Origin: Apium graveolens
Lineage: Eukaryota; Streptophyta; Magnoliopsida; Apiales; Apiaceae
Direction: 5' to 3'
Assembly: GCF_009905375.1 (NCBI RefSeq)
Contig: NC_133657.1
Coordinates: forward strand, 40,605,853 to 40,669,852
Length of the DNA: 64,000 nucleotides
Shown: one piece after another, positions 31,517-42,806 of the stretch
Layout: the number at the start of each line of letters is the position of its first letter
Position numbering within the stretch: position 1 is the first letter of the stretch
The notes under the pieces: generated by a model
Database searches by the model: none
What the model was told of the DNA's origin: nothing
The model's input: the letters and a program-made list of their open reading frames with translations, nothing else
Program-made: the position numbers and the translations under genes

Positions 31517-34147
31517 TTAAACTTTTGATTCTTTTTGGTTCTTGGTCAATGGCGTGGCGATTTTCGAAAAATCCTTGACAAACCTTCTGTAGTATCCTGC
31601 CAATCCTAGAAAACTTTGCACTTCCGTAGGAGTCTTTGGCCTCTCCCAACTAATAACTGCCTCAATCTTTGCCGGATCCACTTTAACTCCCTCATTTCCA
31701 ATGACATGCCCCAAAAATTGAACTTCCTTTAACCAAAACTCACATTTGGTAAACTTGGCATACAACTTCTCTTGCCGGAGTATCTCCAATGCTATCCAGA
31801 GGTGCTGCTTATGTTCTTCTTCCGACTTAGAATAAATAAGGATGTCATCAATAAATACCATGACAAATTTGTCCAAATACTTCTTAAATACTCGATTCAT
31901 CAGATCCAAAAATGCGGCCGGAGCGTTGGTCAGTCCAAACGGCATTACTAGGAATTCATAATGCCCATATCTGGTCCTGAATGCGGTCTTGGGAATATCT
32001 TCTTCTTTGATCTTTAATTGATGGTATCCCGATCTCAAGTCAATCTTCGAAAAGCATTTTGCTCCCTTCAACTGGTCAAAAAGGTCATCTATCCTTGGTA
32101 GCGGGTAGCGGTTCTTGATCGTTACCTTATTCAACTCCCGATAATCTATGCATAGACGCATACTCCCATCTTTCTTCTTTACAAATAGAACAAGTGCTCC
32201 CCATGGCGACGCACTTGGCCGTATCACTCCCTTATCCAACAATTCTTGTAGCTGGCTCGCCAACTCTTTCATTTTTGCTGGTGCCATCCTATATGGGGCC
32301 TTTGAAACTGGTTCCGTTCCTGGAGCAAGGTTCATCTCGAACTGGATTTGTCGATCTGGTAGTAAGCCTGGTAGTTCGTCGGGAAACACATCTGGGAACT
32401 CGTTAACTACAGGGATATCTTCCATGCTGGGGCTGCCTTTTTCCGAATCTACTACATAAGCTAGGAACGACTCACAACCTTTTCTAAGTAGCTTCTTAGC
32501 CTGAACAATTGTAAGAAATAGTTGCTCTTGCCTCTGCCCCTTAAATACTACCTTCTCTCCACTCTTTGTCTTTAAATACACTTTCTTGGTCTTACAATTA
32601 ATCTGAGCGCTATTCTCTCCTAACCAATCCATTCCTAAAATTATATCAAACTCTCCCAACTTGAAGAGTATCAAGTCGGCTGAAAACATATACCCCAAAA
32701 TATCAATCTCACACTTTGGACAAAATTGATTCACAGGAATCTTCTCTTGGTTCGCAATTACCACATTTACTACCTCACTCATAACCATTTTATCACATTG
32801 GAGCTTATCAACAAAAGTTTCTGATATGAAAGATCTTGTTGCTCCCGAATCAATCAATACTTTAGCTTTGACATTATTGAGTAAAAGTGTACCTGCTATC
32901 ACCTCAGAATTCTGAATAGCATCCTTCATCTTCAGATCAAATGTCCTTGTTGTTGCTTGCGGGGTTGGTGTAGGTGGTGGAGGTAGTGCCAATACCTCAG
33001 CTGGCACGCTTGCACTGGCACTTGCCACATTCATTAAAGCTTTGACTAGTCCAGTTGCCTTGCACTCCCTAGCTATGTGTCCAGTCTTCCCACACTTGTA
33101 ACACGTAACTCCTGGCTTCGGCATCTTGCACTCATTCGCCAAATGTCCCTTCTGATTGCACCTGTAGCATATCATGCTCAGCTTATTACACACTCCGGGG
33201 TGCCTTCTTCCGCAGTGCTTGCATTCTGGCCTCTGGAACCTGTTTTCTCCAACTTGCCCTTGGCTTGCCTGATTGTTCCCCTTCGATTCTTGCCTTTTGC
33301 CCAAATTTCCTTTCTTTTCAAAATTTCCGCCCTTCTGGAATCCGATCCTCTTTACATTCCGATCTTGTGAACTTCCCACTTCAGACTTTTCTCCATAAAA
33401 TGGAACCTTCCTCTTCTTGTTATTTCTCTCCTTCCTTGACTGCATCCCATTATTCTCAATCAAAGCAGCTTTCTGTACTACTCCCGCATAAGTTTCAAGC
33501 TCAAACATAGCCACTCTATCTCTGATCCAAGGCTCCAATCCTTGCTGAAATTTCTTGGCTTTTTCCTCCTCAGTGCTGGTATACTTCATCACAAACCTTG
33601 ACAATTCAGTAAACTTCTTCTCATACTCCAGTACAGTCATGTTCCCTTGCTTCAACTCAAGAAATTTTAGCTCCATCTGATTCTGCATGTACTTAGGGTA
33701 ATACTTGTCCAGAAATAACTTCTTAAATCTCTCCCAAGAAACCTGCCAAGTTGCTTCCATAGCTTTTACTGACTCCCACCAATAGATGACTTCTCCCTTC
33801 AAGAAGTAAGTAGCATACGGCGTCTTCTGATCGTCTCCTAACTGTACCAACTCAAAAGCCCTTTCCATCTCCTTGATCCATGTGTTAGCTATCACTGGAT
33901 CAGTGGTATCATGAAATGCAGGTGGATTCACATTCTGAAAAGCCTTGAAAGTGACAATTTGTCTAGGTGGTACTGGTGGTTCAGGTGGTTGGTGTGGCTC
34001 ACGGTTATCTTGGTTTTCAATTCGTTGTTGAAGAGTTAGTTGTTGTTGAGCTATAACATTGGTATGCTGTTGCAAAGTTTCCAGTAGTCGAAGAATATTT
34101 GGGTCTGTGGTGGATGTGGTTGTTGGGTTCTTCTTTTTGGGAGGCAT
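31517..34147 (-). pseudogene. gag-pol: D gag-protease-reverse transcriptase polyprotein
   Basis: 876 codons from ATG 34147 ([11 protein letters not shown]). Gag retrotrans domain about residues 70-235 ([32 protein letters not shown]). Three Cys/His motifs at about 307-355: [40 protein letters not shown]. Protease DSGATRSF near 431 and IILGMDWL near 510. RT from YRMAP near 620: [30 protein letters not shown] and catalytic [10 protein letters not shown] near 763. Both active-site Asp are present. The frame ends through a small insertion near 31530 ([13 protein letters not shown]). By length and motif content this was recently functional. Confidence 0.95.
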
Positions 34148-34464
34148 AATCCTAAAATAAAAGTTATGTCAAAACAGATATGAATGATAAAATGATTCGA
34201 GGGTATCGCATGGCATTCTCATTTACATATGGGGTCAAGTTTCCAAATTAAGCAGATATGATGATGCATATAAAACGTAAAATAACAGTTGAGAGCAAAT
34301 GGAACAATAGCACATAATTATTGAAATTTTAAAGGTCACAATACATAGGATTATGACAAGGTCTGATTCTAGGAATAACAGGCTTATTTAAAGGAAACAA
34401 CGGAAACAACTAGGGATTCCACAGAGTCTGATAGTACAACAACATGAATGGTAAATGGAAAGAA
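34148..34464 (-). other. spacer between accessory frame and gag of D
   Basis: About 317 bases, AT-rich, no open frame with recognisable product. In sense it is the leader just before the gag ATG. Confidence 0.5.
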
Positions 34465-34821
34465 CTAAGGCTCCACTCCATCTGAACGGGGCTTGGTAGT
34501 CTTTTTCTCTCGAAACGTCTTCACAATGCTCTGGAGCTCATCCGCCACCATCTGAATGACATACTGGCTGGTGCGGTCCCGGTGCGCTGGCATCTCCTCA
34601 AGCTTAGTGTTGACGTACTGAACCAAGGTCTCAAGTCTCGTAGTCATCTGCTCCTTGGGCTTTCCTTCATAGTTTTGGCTGTCCGGATACACGTTCTTCA
34701 GTCGGTCTATCAGTCGGTCGTACTTGCCCTGAAGCATGTCGAACTCGCGCCTCAACTCAGCATACACTGAGAAAGCAATAGTGTCGTCCGACCCAGAGGA
34801 TGACGAGGAATGCGCCCTTTG
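34465..34821 (-). CDS. D accessory frame upstream of gag, putative third exon
   Basis: Open from an AG acceptor-like site (TTGTCAG, ending at 34822) to TGA; 118 residues. It starts QRAHSSSSSGSDD, then is mostly helical and charged: AELRREFDMLQGKYDRLIDR, QMTTRLETLVQYVNTKL and VADELQSIVKTFREKK, suggesting a coiled coil. The first in-frame ATG is some 30 codons in, so the N-terminus probably comes from another exon. The LTR exon ending CAG|GTAGAA at 35137 joins in phase 0 across a 316-base intron; the product would be 139 residues with an H3-like N-terminus. Function unknown. The C-terminal half looks distantly like that of the E accessory frame (51116-51964). Confidence 0.5.
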   Translation of the reverse strand, partial: QRAHSSSSSGSDDTIAFSVYAELRREFDMLQGKYDRLIDRLKNVYPDSQNYEGKPKEQMTTRLETLVQYVNTKLEEMPAHRDRTSQYVIQMVADELQSIVKTFREKKTTKPRSDGVEP

Positions 34822-35137
34822 CTGACAACCAATAAGAGGAGTATTAATAATAATTTACTTAACCTACTCTCTCGTATATTATCTATAACCTACACACATA
34901 TCCTATAACCTATTTGGGCTGTCCAGGGACTCTAAACCGTAACTCTGATACCAAAACCTGTCACGCCCCCAACTTAAGCAGCAAATTAAATATAACTATT
35001 ACAACATTTTAAAAAGAAGTATACATAACCAATTCCAAGATCTTACAGTTTAGGGTTTGGAACAGCCCAACACTACCAACTATTACATCTGATTAAAAGT
35101 ACCGAGTCCTCACACAAACTATTATTACTTATTCTAC
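34822..35137 (-). other. putative intron spanning LTR end and PBS of D
   Basis: Donor CAG|GTAGAA at 35137, acceptor TTGTCAG ending at 34822; 316 bases. It removes the end of the LTR and the primer binding site, so a spliced RNA could not be reverse transcribed in the normal way and would serve as mRNA only. E has the same arrangement with the same AG|GTAGAA donor. Confidence 0.4.
34943..34953 (-). other. primer binding site of D (tRNA-iMet type)
   Basis: Minus strand TGGTATCAGAGTTACGG, five bases inside the LTR border at 34959. Confidence 0.9.
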
Positions 35138-38100
35138 CTGAGCTCGAACATAAGCATCAGAATCACAGGTCTTACGGGCAGTCTGCTTGAATCTAACCAT
35201 AGCTGCTAGCTGTAATATCAGGGTAAAGCAAGGAGTGAGCCAAATGCTCAACAAGTGCTAACAGTACGACACAAAACATAAATCGAGATATACATTAAAG
35301 AATGACAATGGAAAGACATAACCAATGGTAATAAGAGATAAAACTATGTGAGATGGCATCATTTTGCTTGTATCAAAACAATTTTAAAATCATGTCTTAA
35401 TCAAAATCATTTTATGACGCTACGGATTACAGCCGGTGATCAGCCGCGAAGTAATCCCGAACCTCGCTGGGTTCTAAAACATTAACGGGAATCCCTAGGA
35501 AACTTTTAAGCCTAATATAAGTGTGGAAAGGACTCGTGTCTCAGTCCAGATCCACTATTCAAGGAAAACATTTATCCCCCTCTGGACTGAAAACCCATAT
35601 TTTATTTATTTCAAAAACTGATGCCGAATTATAACAAAATCTCTTTTAACAGTAAACATTTTTATTAAGGGATTATAGATCAACTCGAAACACGGGAAAT
35701 ATGGTACTAAATCTCAGGGCCATGATTTACAAAATTTTACCCTATTAGGGTAACCAAAAGGTTTTCATATGTCAGAACTTGGACAGGAAAATTTAGTGAG
35801 ACTAATGGATAATATAAAGGGGTAATGCCAAACTGGGCTTAAAGCAATGGTTTCTCGTCTAGGTACAGGTGTTGGATCATCAAGAAGATAAGCTTCATGA
35901 ATACTATGGGTGTTAAGGTATGAAGAAATGATTCTTTAGCTCAGGATATATCAGAGTTGTCAAGATTTAGGATAAGAAAGAGGGGTATCAATCAATGAGG
36001 GATCACTTTGATAAGTTTCTGACTTTCAGGGTTCAAGGTAAGGTTCTATAGGGATTCAAGTATCAGGATGAGATATCAATACTTAGGAATCATCAGCATG
36101 TTAATCAAGAGGATCAATCAAGTAATATATCAACTCTTCATTTTATCATTTTATCATGGCATTTAACTATCATAAAAAGGCTTTTGAACTACTTGCAATA
36201 CATACTCGAGCGTTCATGGCATTTCTATATAATTCAAAGATAAATGAAAGATACGCTTGATTTAAAACATATCAAATGACTCAGGATAATTGCATCAATA
36301 TATGTATGAACTGTTTATAGTAAATACGAAGGTCAAGTTGAATCACTTGCCTTGAGAAAGGCTGGTCTGGTATGACTGGTAGGAGCAACTGGAGCTTCAC
36401 TCGACCTTTATAGAAAGTTTTCCCTCATCTCGAGATCCTACATAATAATAATAATCCTCATTATAATATATTCTTACCATCTTAACCTATTTACAACTTG
36501 AAATTAAACACGGATGGCACTTAGGCCTATACGCACTTAATTTTATATTCACTTTTAAATTACAAAAGTACACACATAGCCATATAATCACATATCATAT
36601 ATTAATACCAATAACACCATATATACCATAATGCAACACTAGGCTTGGATGATCTCGACTCACAACTTAAGTCACTTGGTCGCTAGACTAGACAAGGTCT
36701 TCTAATTTTGGCTTCCTAACTCGATGTGCCTTTCCTAAATTATCCAAAACCTATTGACCCTCACTTGTGCCTTTTGCTCTACTGACCTTATACTATCTTA
36801 CAACTATGGTGGTCGACCTAATACTCACTTCTAAGTGTTCTAAAACTATTTGATAAGTGAAAGCGCTCACTGGTGCAAATTTCAGAATGACAACTATAGT
36901 TTCTTGAGTGCATTAGGCACTCTTAAACTACAAGTTTTCCTTCAAAACTATTACAAAAGACTCTCCTGACCTAAGGGCATCTCAAAAACTTGATTTGGCT
37001 CAAGGGCCTGGCTTGGGCCTTCTTGGGCCTAAACGAAAAGTCCAAGGTTCCCCTATTTTTCTGGGCAGAAAACGCCCTGACTTGAATTAACTTGTGACAC
37101 ATGGTTTTAACTCATATCCTATGAACTATGGTTGGAAAAACTTCTCTGACACTCCCTCTAACTAAGGCACAATAGGGCCTAATGAGGGCCTACCCATGAC
37201 ATGGTCAAATCTTCCTATTTCTAAGTTGCAACAAAACTGTCCCCTACTGGACATATTTTGTTATTCTACTTGTGTACCTAACCAAAAGACATGCAAACCT
37301 CCAACCAACTCCTAAAACCTTTTATATACTCCCAATACTAACTTCTGGTGGCTTGGGCCTCAAAGTTCACATCAATGACATGGTCAAAACTCACTCTAAA
37401 CCTCAGGGTACTAAACTGATTTTCTGCAGAAACTATAACTCTCATTTCTCCAAGGTTTTGACTTGACAAACTCAACTACCAACATCCCAATACTTAAACA
37501 AAGACTTATACATGGTAATCTAATGAACTAACTCCCTTATTCTCAAAATAACCTTGGGTGAGATCATCCTTACCTAAGGTACAATTATGGCAAAATAAAA
37601 GAGATCACATTTCTCAACTCACCAATCATTAAGTTTTTGAAACCACAAGATATGCATTTTATAAAAGATAACCACGAATTATTACCATGCAACAAGAAGC
37701 ACAAATCAATATTAACACATTATTCCTACTGAAATTAAGGCTCACTAACAAAATCTTTCCAAATGATCAAAATCTTACAACATTCTAAGAGAAATCCACG
37801 TGCATGCATGTCCTCGAGTTTTGCAAACCAAAACAACACATTTTCTACATATATTCTACCATAAAATTGACATGCAAGCCTATCATAAGCTATACCTAGA
37901 TGATCACTTAGCATGCAAGGAGTTTTATCAAATTTTCACCATAAAATTCAAGTCATTATCACATAAACATGCAAAATTTGAGCAAAATAACAAGAATGAT
38001 CTCAAGGACCATTCATTCGGCTCCCATATGGTCATGGCCAAATGAAATGGATGGGAATGGCCATTTAATCATCAAAAGTTTCCTTCTCAAGACTTGGCAC

Positions 38101-38973
38101 TTATCCATTCCTTGTAGTCCTCTCAAAAACAACCCTAAACTCACAAGAATCAAGGTTGTATTTTGAGTTTCACTAAAACCTTTACATCCAACCTTTAAAC
38201 TTAAACTTTCTACTCAAAACTCTTTGAAATATGAGTGATCATGGTATGGGAAGTAACATTTACTTGTGTAAAGAGTAGAAGCTTGGTTGAGGAATGAAGA
38301 TAAAAAAATGGGGAGGGGGGTTTCGGCTAAAAGCCGTGAGTGAGAGAGGGAGGAGGGAGGAGAAAGTGTGGTGGTGAGTGAAGTGAAATGATCATGTCTT
38401 TGCTTATTTTATGGTTTTTGTATTGGAAAAAGTGAGTGGAATTAGGAATTGACATGATTAGCCTTCCACTTGAACTTGGTTCAATTTGCATGCAAGGGTA
38501 AAGAAGGAAATTGGCTAGAAAAATAAGAGTTAGTGGGGTTGGAATTGTCCTCTTTGTCCTTGAAAAGAATGAGAAGGTGGTTTGCATGCAAGGGCTTTCT
38601 TGTAATTTTCTAAATATGACAACTAAAATTTATAATGATTTATTTTTATAAAATAAAATACAAGTTCAAAAATTATAAAATTTATACCATAAAATAACTT
38701 GGATTTTTAGAGACTTTATAAAATCATTTTCATAATTTATGAACAAAATACCTTTTAAAAGAAAATTTTTCCAAGGCTTAGAATATTCTTTATAAATCAA
38801 AAATAAAGAAATTAAATAAACTCTTGCTTTGAAAAATTATATACTACATAAAGCAAATTTGTAATGCAGAAATTTGCACTTACATAAACGTACAATCATT
38901 GAATATATTTCATTCGTCTTTAATATTATACCAAGTCCATAAATAATATTACACGAAAATACCGGTTGTAACA
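34959..38973 (-). repeat. right LTR of D (5' LTR in sense)
   Basis: 4015 bases, TGTCACGCCC to GGTTGTAACA. Differences from the left LTR are few and scattered; one is a 10-base repeat unit near 36140 (CATTTTATCATTTTATCAT). This indicates a young insertion. Confidence 0.95.
35129..35200 (-). CDS. H3-tail-like short exon of D, 5' LTR copy
   Basis: ATG at 35200 after GATATTACAGCTAGCAGCT. The peptide starts MVRFKQTARKTCDSDAY and would end at TAA (35129-35131). At residue 21 a CAG|GTAGAA donor gives an in-phase route to the accessory frame at 34821. The R-x-K-Q-T-A-R-K block equals H3 residues 2-9 except T3F. In H3, K4 and K9 are methylated and read by chromodomain and PHD proteins; a role as mimic or as donor of these lysines is inference. 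Chance similarity is unlikely at this length and exact position after Met. Confidence 0.6.
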   Translation of the reverse strand: MVRFKQTARKTCDSDAYVRAQVE

Positions 38974-40404
38974 CTTGGACAGTGGTTGTTCAACACATAT
39001 GACTGGAACTAAATCCATGTTATCAGAATATAAAGAGAAGGATCGCCCAATGGTTTCCTATGGTGATTGTAATGTAGGAAAAACACTGGGATATGGAAAT
39101 ATAATCATTGGAAATGTCATCATCTCAAACGTAGCTCTAGTAGATGGACTGAAGCACAATCTGTTGAGCATTAGTCAAATTACCGATAGAGGTTTCTATG
39201 TTGTGTTCTGTGATAATCACTGTAAATTAGTTCATAAGATCACAAAGAAGATTGTTTTCAAAGCCTACAGATATTGAAACATTTATGAAGCCAAACTTTA
39301 TGCAAATACTGATGGTCCTGAAACTTGTTTTGTAACCAAAGCATCAGTAGATAAAAGTTGGAATTGGCACAAGAAGCTTTCTCACCTCAACTTCAATAAT
39401 CTTAATGAACTGGTGAAGAGAGACTTGGTAAGAGGTGTACCTAACATGTACTAATCATCTGATGGTTTGTGTGATGCATGTCAACAAGCCAAGAAAAGAA
39501 GAACCTCTTTCACAAGCAAGTCAGAATCATCCATCAAGAAGCCATATCAAATGTTGTTTTCGGATCTTTTTGGCCCTGTGAATATCATATCCATTAACAG
39601 GAAAAGATATACTCTAGTTGTTGTTAATGAATATACTAGATTTACTTGGGTGTTTTTCTTGCACAGTAAGGATGAAACAGCAGAAATTCTTTTGGATCAT
39701 CTGAGACTGATTGAAAATAGTATAATGTACAAATTCTGAAGAGTGACAATGGGACTGAGTTCAAAAATAGCAAGATGGATGAGATATGCAGATACAAGGG
39801 GATCTCTCAATAATTCTCAACACCTGGAACACCTCAACAAAATTGAGTAGTAGAAAGGAAAAACATGACACTCATTGAAGCTGGTAGGACTATGCTATTG
39901 TAAGTTAATCTACCAACATACTTTTGGGATGAAGCTGTCAACACTGCTTGTTATACTCAAAAACTGACTCTGATTAACATACATGGATTAACTCATTATC
40001 AAATGATCAAGGAAAAGAAGCCAATTTTAAAGCATCTTCACATATTTGGATGCAAGTGTTTTGTCCTAAGAACACATCCTGAAATGCTTGGAAAATTTGA
40101 CAAAAAAACGGATGAAGGGATTTTTGTTGGATACCCTTTATCAAAAGCCTACAAAGTTTTCAATTTGAGAACGAGGATAATTGTTGAATCAAATCATGTT
40201 TCCTTTGATGACAAGAAGATCACTGGAATTGACGAAGGCACGCATGATGAAATTATGTTTGCAAATAAAAGACTCAAGTCAGGAGATAATTCAAATCCTG
40301 ATGATTTGTTTAATTCTGTTGACAAGTTAAATTCTGATGCTGAGTCCGATTCTGATGAAGATTCTGATCCTGATTTACTGTTACTTCACAGACCCGTATA
40401 TTGA
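38974..40404 (+). pseudogene. pol: element A protease, pre-integrase and integrase
   Basis: Resumes after D. Protease DSGCSTHMTG right at the start (active-site DSG intact), then LLSISQITDRGFYV. A stop after KAYRY leads to the GAG-pre-integrase region (WHKKLSHLNFNNLNELV, CDACQQAKKRRTSF), the zinc-binding H-H-C-C. Integrase: LFSDLFGPVNIIS and VVNEYTRFTWVFFL (first Asp block), then a frameshift near 39735 to SDNGTEFKNS (second Asp) and VVERKNMTLIEAGR (Glu). The frame 40003-40404 has the C-terminal part (HIFGCKCFVLR, SDEGIFVGY-like) and an acidic tail. Several TAA/TAG stops stand at Gln positions. Confidence 0.85.
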
Positions 40405-40899
40405 GGGGGAGCAACATATACATACAAACAGTGATGACTCTAGTGATTCAGATTCCAATGAAGTTGATGCATCAGCAAATATAGGATCAACTGGAAATTC
40501 TTCAAATATAACAAATGATAACTCATCAGGAGATAATCATTCAACTGGAAATCAAGATCATTCTGGTGAATAGTCTACAAATGGAAGTTCTTCTCAATCA
40601 GGAACATACAACATTGATAGGGGGAGCTTCACATGAAGATGATAGCACAAGTGCAGGGGGAGCATCAGGAAATGAGACTAAACTGCCAAAGGCTATAATG
40701 ATCTACAAATGGAAATTCTTCTCAATCAGGAACATACAACATTGATAGGGGGAGTTTCACATGAAGATGATAGCACAAGTGCAGGGGGAGCATCAGGAAA
40801 TGAGACTAAACTGCCAAAGGCTATAAATGGACAAAAGATAATTCACCTGATCTTATCACTGGAAATCCTGAAGCTGGAGTCTAAACTAGAAGTGTAAAA
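40405..40899 (+). pseudogene. pol: element A integrase-RT linker
   Basis: Low-complexity Ser/Asp/Asn-rich linker in shifting frames, usual between copia integrase and RT, containing a 128-base tandem duplication (40574-40829). Confidence 0.6.
40574..40829 (+). repeat. 128-base tandem duplication in A
   Basis: TCTACAAATGGAA starts at 40574 and again at 40702; both units contain TTGATAGGGGGAG and GTGCAGGGGGAGCATCAGG with only a few differences. 128 is not a multiple of three, so the duplication breaks the frame. Confidence 0.9.
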
Positions 40900-42400
40900 G
40901 AACATGAATGACTCTATCACAACTTTCTTTCTAAAGAGGAACCAAAGAAAGTAGAAGATGCACTCAAGGATGCTGACCGGATTCAAGCAATACAGGAAGA
41001 GTTGAATGAGTTTGAAAGGAATGAAGTTTGGAAACTGGTTCCAAGGCCAAAGAACAAATCAATTGTTGGCACAAAATGTGTTTTAGGAACAAGACAGATT
41101 CAGATGGCACAATAATCAGGAACAAAGCTAAACTTGTTGTAAAGGGCTATTCCCAACAAGAAGGCATTGATTATTATGAGACATTTGCTCTTGTGGAAAG
41201 ACTGGAAGCTATCCGAATTTTCTTAGCATATGTTGCACACAAGAAGTTCAAAGTCTTCTAGATGGAAGTCAAGAGTGCCTTTCTGAATGGAGAGTTAGAA
41301 GAAGAAGTATAGGTTGAGCAACCACCTGGCTTCATTGATCCCAAATTTCCTGATCATGTGTATAGACTTGACAAAGCTTTATATGGACTCATATAAGCAC
41401 CAAGGGCCTGGTATGAAACACTTGCTAAATTTCTGATTGAATATGGTTTCAAAAGAGGTACTACTGACAAAACCCTGTTTTACATAAATAAAGGTAGTAA
41501 TCTGCTTTTAGTGCAACTTTACGTTCATGTTATTATCTTTGGGTCTACTAACAACAAGTTATGCAAGAAATTTTCTGATCTTATGTAGTCAAGGTACCAA
41601 ATGAGTATGATGGGAGAGTTGAGTTACTTTCTTGGGCTATAAGTTACACAAACTGATAAGGGAATTTTCATTAATCAGTCTAAGTATACAAAAAATCTTT
41701 TTACTAGGTTCGATATGCAAGAAAGTACAACTGCTGCAACTCCAATGGCCACTGCTACAAAGTTTGATCCAGACCAATATAAAGAAATTGATGTCACTGC
41801 TTACCGAGGTATGATTGGTTCATAGCTTTGTCTAACTGATAGTAGACTAGATATTATGTATGCAACCTGCATATGTACAAGATTTTAGGCCAAACACAGA
41901 GAACCTCATTTGATTGCTATAAAGAGAATTCTGAGATACTTAAAGGGGACTCCAACTCTTGGGTTATGGTATACAAGAGAATCATATTTCAGTCTAGTTG
42001 GCTATTCTGATGCAGATTTTGCTAGATGCAAAATTGACAGGAAGAGTACCTCAGGTGGCTGTCAGTGTTTGGGTGGTAGATTGGTTACTTAGCAAAGCAA
42101 GAAGCAAAAATCAATATCTTCATCTATAGTTGAAGCTAAATATATTGTAGCTGGCAATTATTGTGCTCAGATTCTTCGGTTGAAAAATCAGCTATTGGAC
42201 TATGGATTGTCTTACTCAAAGATTCCTATCTTTTGTGACAATCAAAGCTCCATAGCAGTGATAGGTAATCCAGTACAACACTCACTCACTAAACATATCA
42301 GTATTCGATATCATTTTATCAGGAAGCATGTCATGGAAGGAACAATTGAGCTTCACTTTGTTCCAACTGATCAACAAGTAGCTGATATCTTCACCAAGCC
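40900..42400 (+). pseudogene. pol: element A reverse transcriptase and RNase H
   Basis: RT begins [21 protein letters not shown]; a frameshift near 41085 leads to [19 protein letters not shown]. Further motifs: VKSAFLNGELEEE, QPPGFIDP, LDKALYGL, APRAWYETL. The catalytic YVDD reads YVHV at 41520-41531, so both active-site Asp are lost. RNase H: GYSDADFARCKIDRKSTSGG, FCDNQSSIAV, TKHISIRYHFIR. About eight in-frame TAG/TAA codons stand mainly at Gln or Trp positions. Cut at 42400 in DIFTK by element E; the last residues follow at 60604. Confidence 0.9.
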
Positions 42401-42644
42401 TGTAACACCCCCAAATCCGGGGTCGGGGATCCGGGTTGTCACGAGTTCCATTTCCCTTAATAACACCCAATCTTAATAATTAATCAACTACTCTGTACTG
42501 TGACCCCCACAATAAACACACACACCATAAGTTATATTCTCAGAGATGATCATCCAAAAATAATCACAAGTCGTTTTATTCCACAATTACATGCCAATAC
42601 ACCTTAAACAGGTTTCTAAATAAATTTACATTTCTCTTCCATTA

Positions 42645-42797
42645 TTACAACTCATAATATACATAAGTCTGGTACATCATTAGTTGAAAACTTAGCCTAT
42701 TGGTAATTTCTACCTCAGCTACAGCGGCCTCAACGCTTCCAGAAAGCTGCGGAACGTTTCCTATCCGCTTGCGAATTGGGAGCTTGGTCCTGTTCAT
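42645..42797 (-). CDS. H3-tail-like short exon of E, LTR 1 copy
   Basis: ATG at 42797, nine bases after an AACATCAG acceptor-like site. 50-residue frame beginning MNRTKLPIRKRIGNVPQLSG. After Met it matches H3 (ARTKQTARKSTGG) at R2, T3, K4, R8, K9 and G12. It can end at TAA or leave at GAG|GTAGAA after residue 28. All three LTRs keep the first 18 residues. Confidence 0.5.
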   Translation of the reverse strand: MNRTKLPIRKRIGNVPQLSGSVEAAVAEVEITNRLSFQLMMYQTYVYYEL

Positions 42798-42806
42798 CTT
42801 ATCTAT

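Larger units (their letters stand above)
25491..38973 (-). mobile_element. Ty3/gypsy chromovirus D, inserted in A
   Basis: 13,483 bases, exact target-site duplication CTTGG (25486-25490, 38974-38978), LTRs of about 4.0 kb, PBS, accessory frame, gag-pol with a chromodomain, and PPT. The protein resembles the Tekay/Del type of plant chromoviruses, judged from the RT and integrase motifs; the clade is a judgement from memory. Only a few lesions break the polyprotein: a frameshift near 31530, a TGA at about 30104, and one extra A near 29675. It is the best-preserved element here. Confidence 0.95.

Noticed and set aside
32148..33510. Several plus-strand frames of 70-103 codons
   Set aside because: They are shadows of the D gag-pol polyprotein, which has clear domains on the minus strand.
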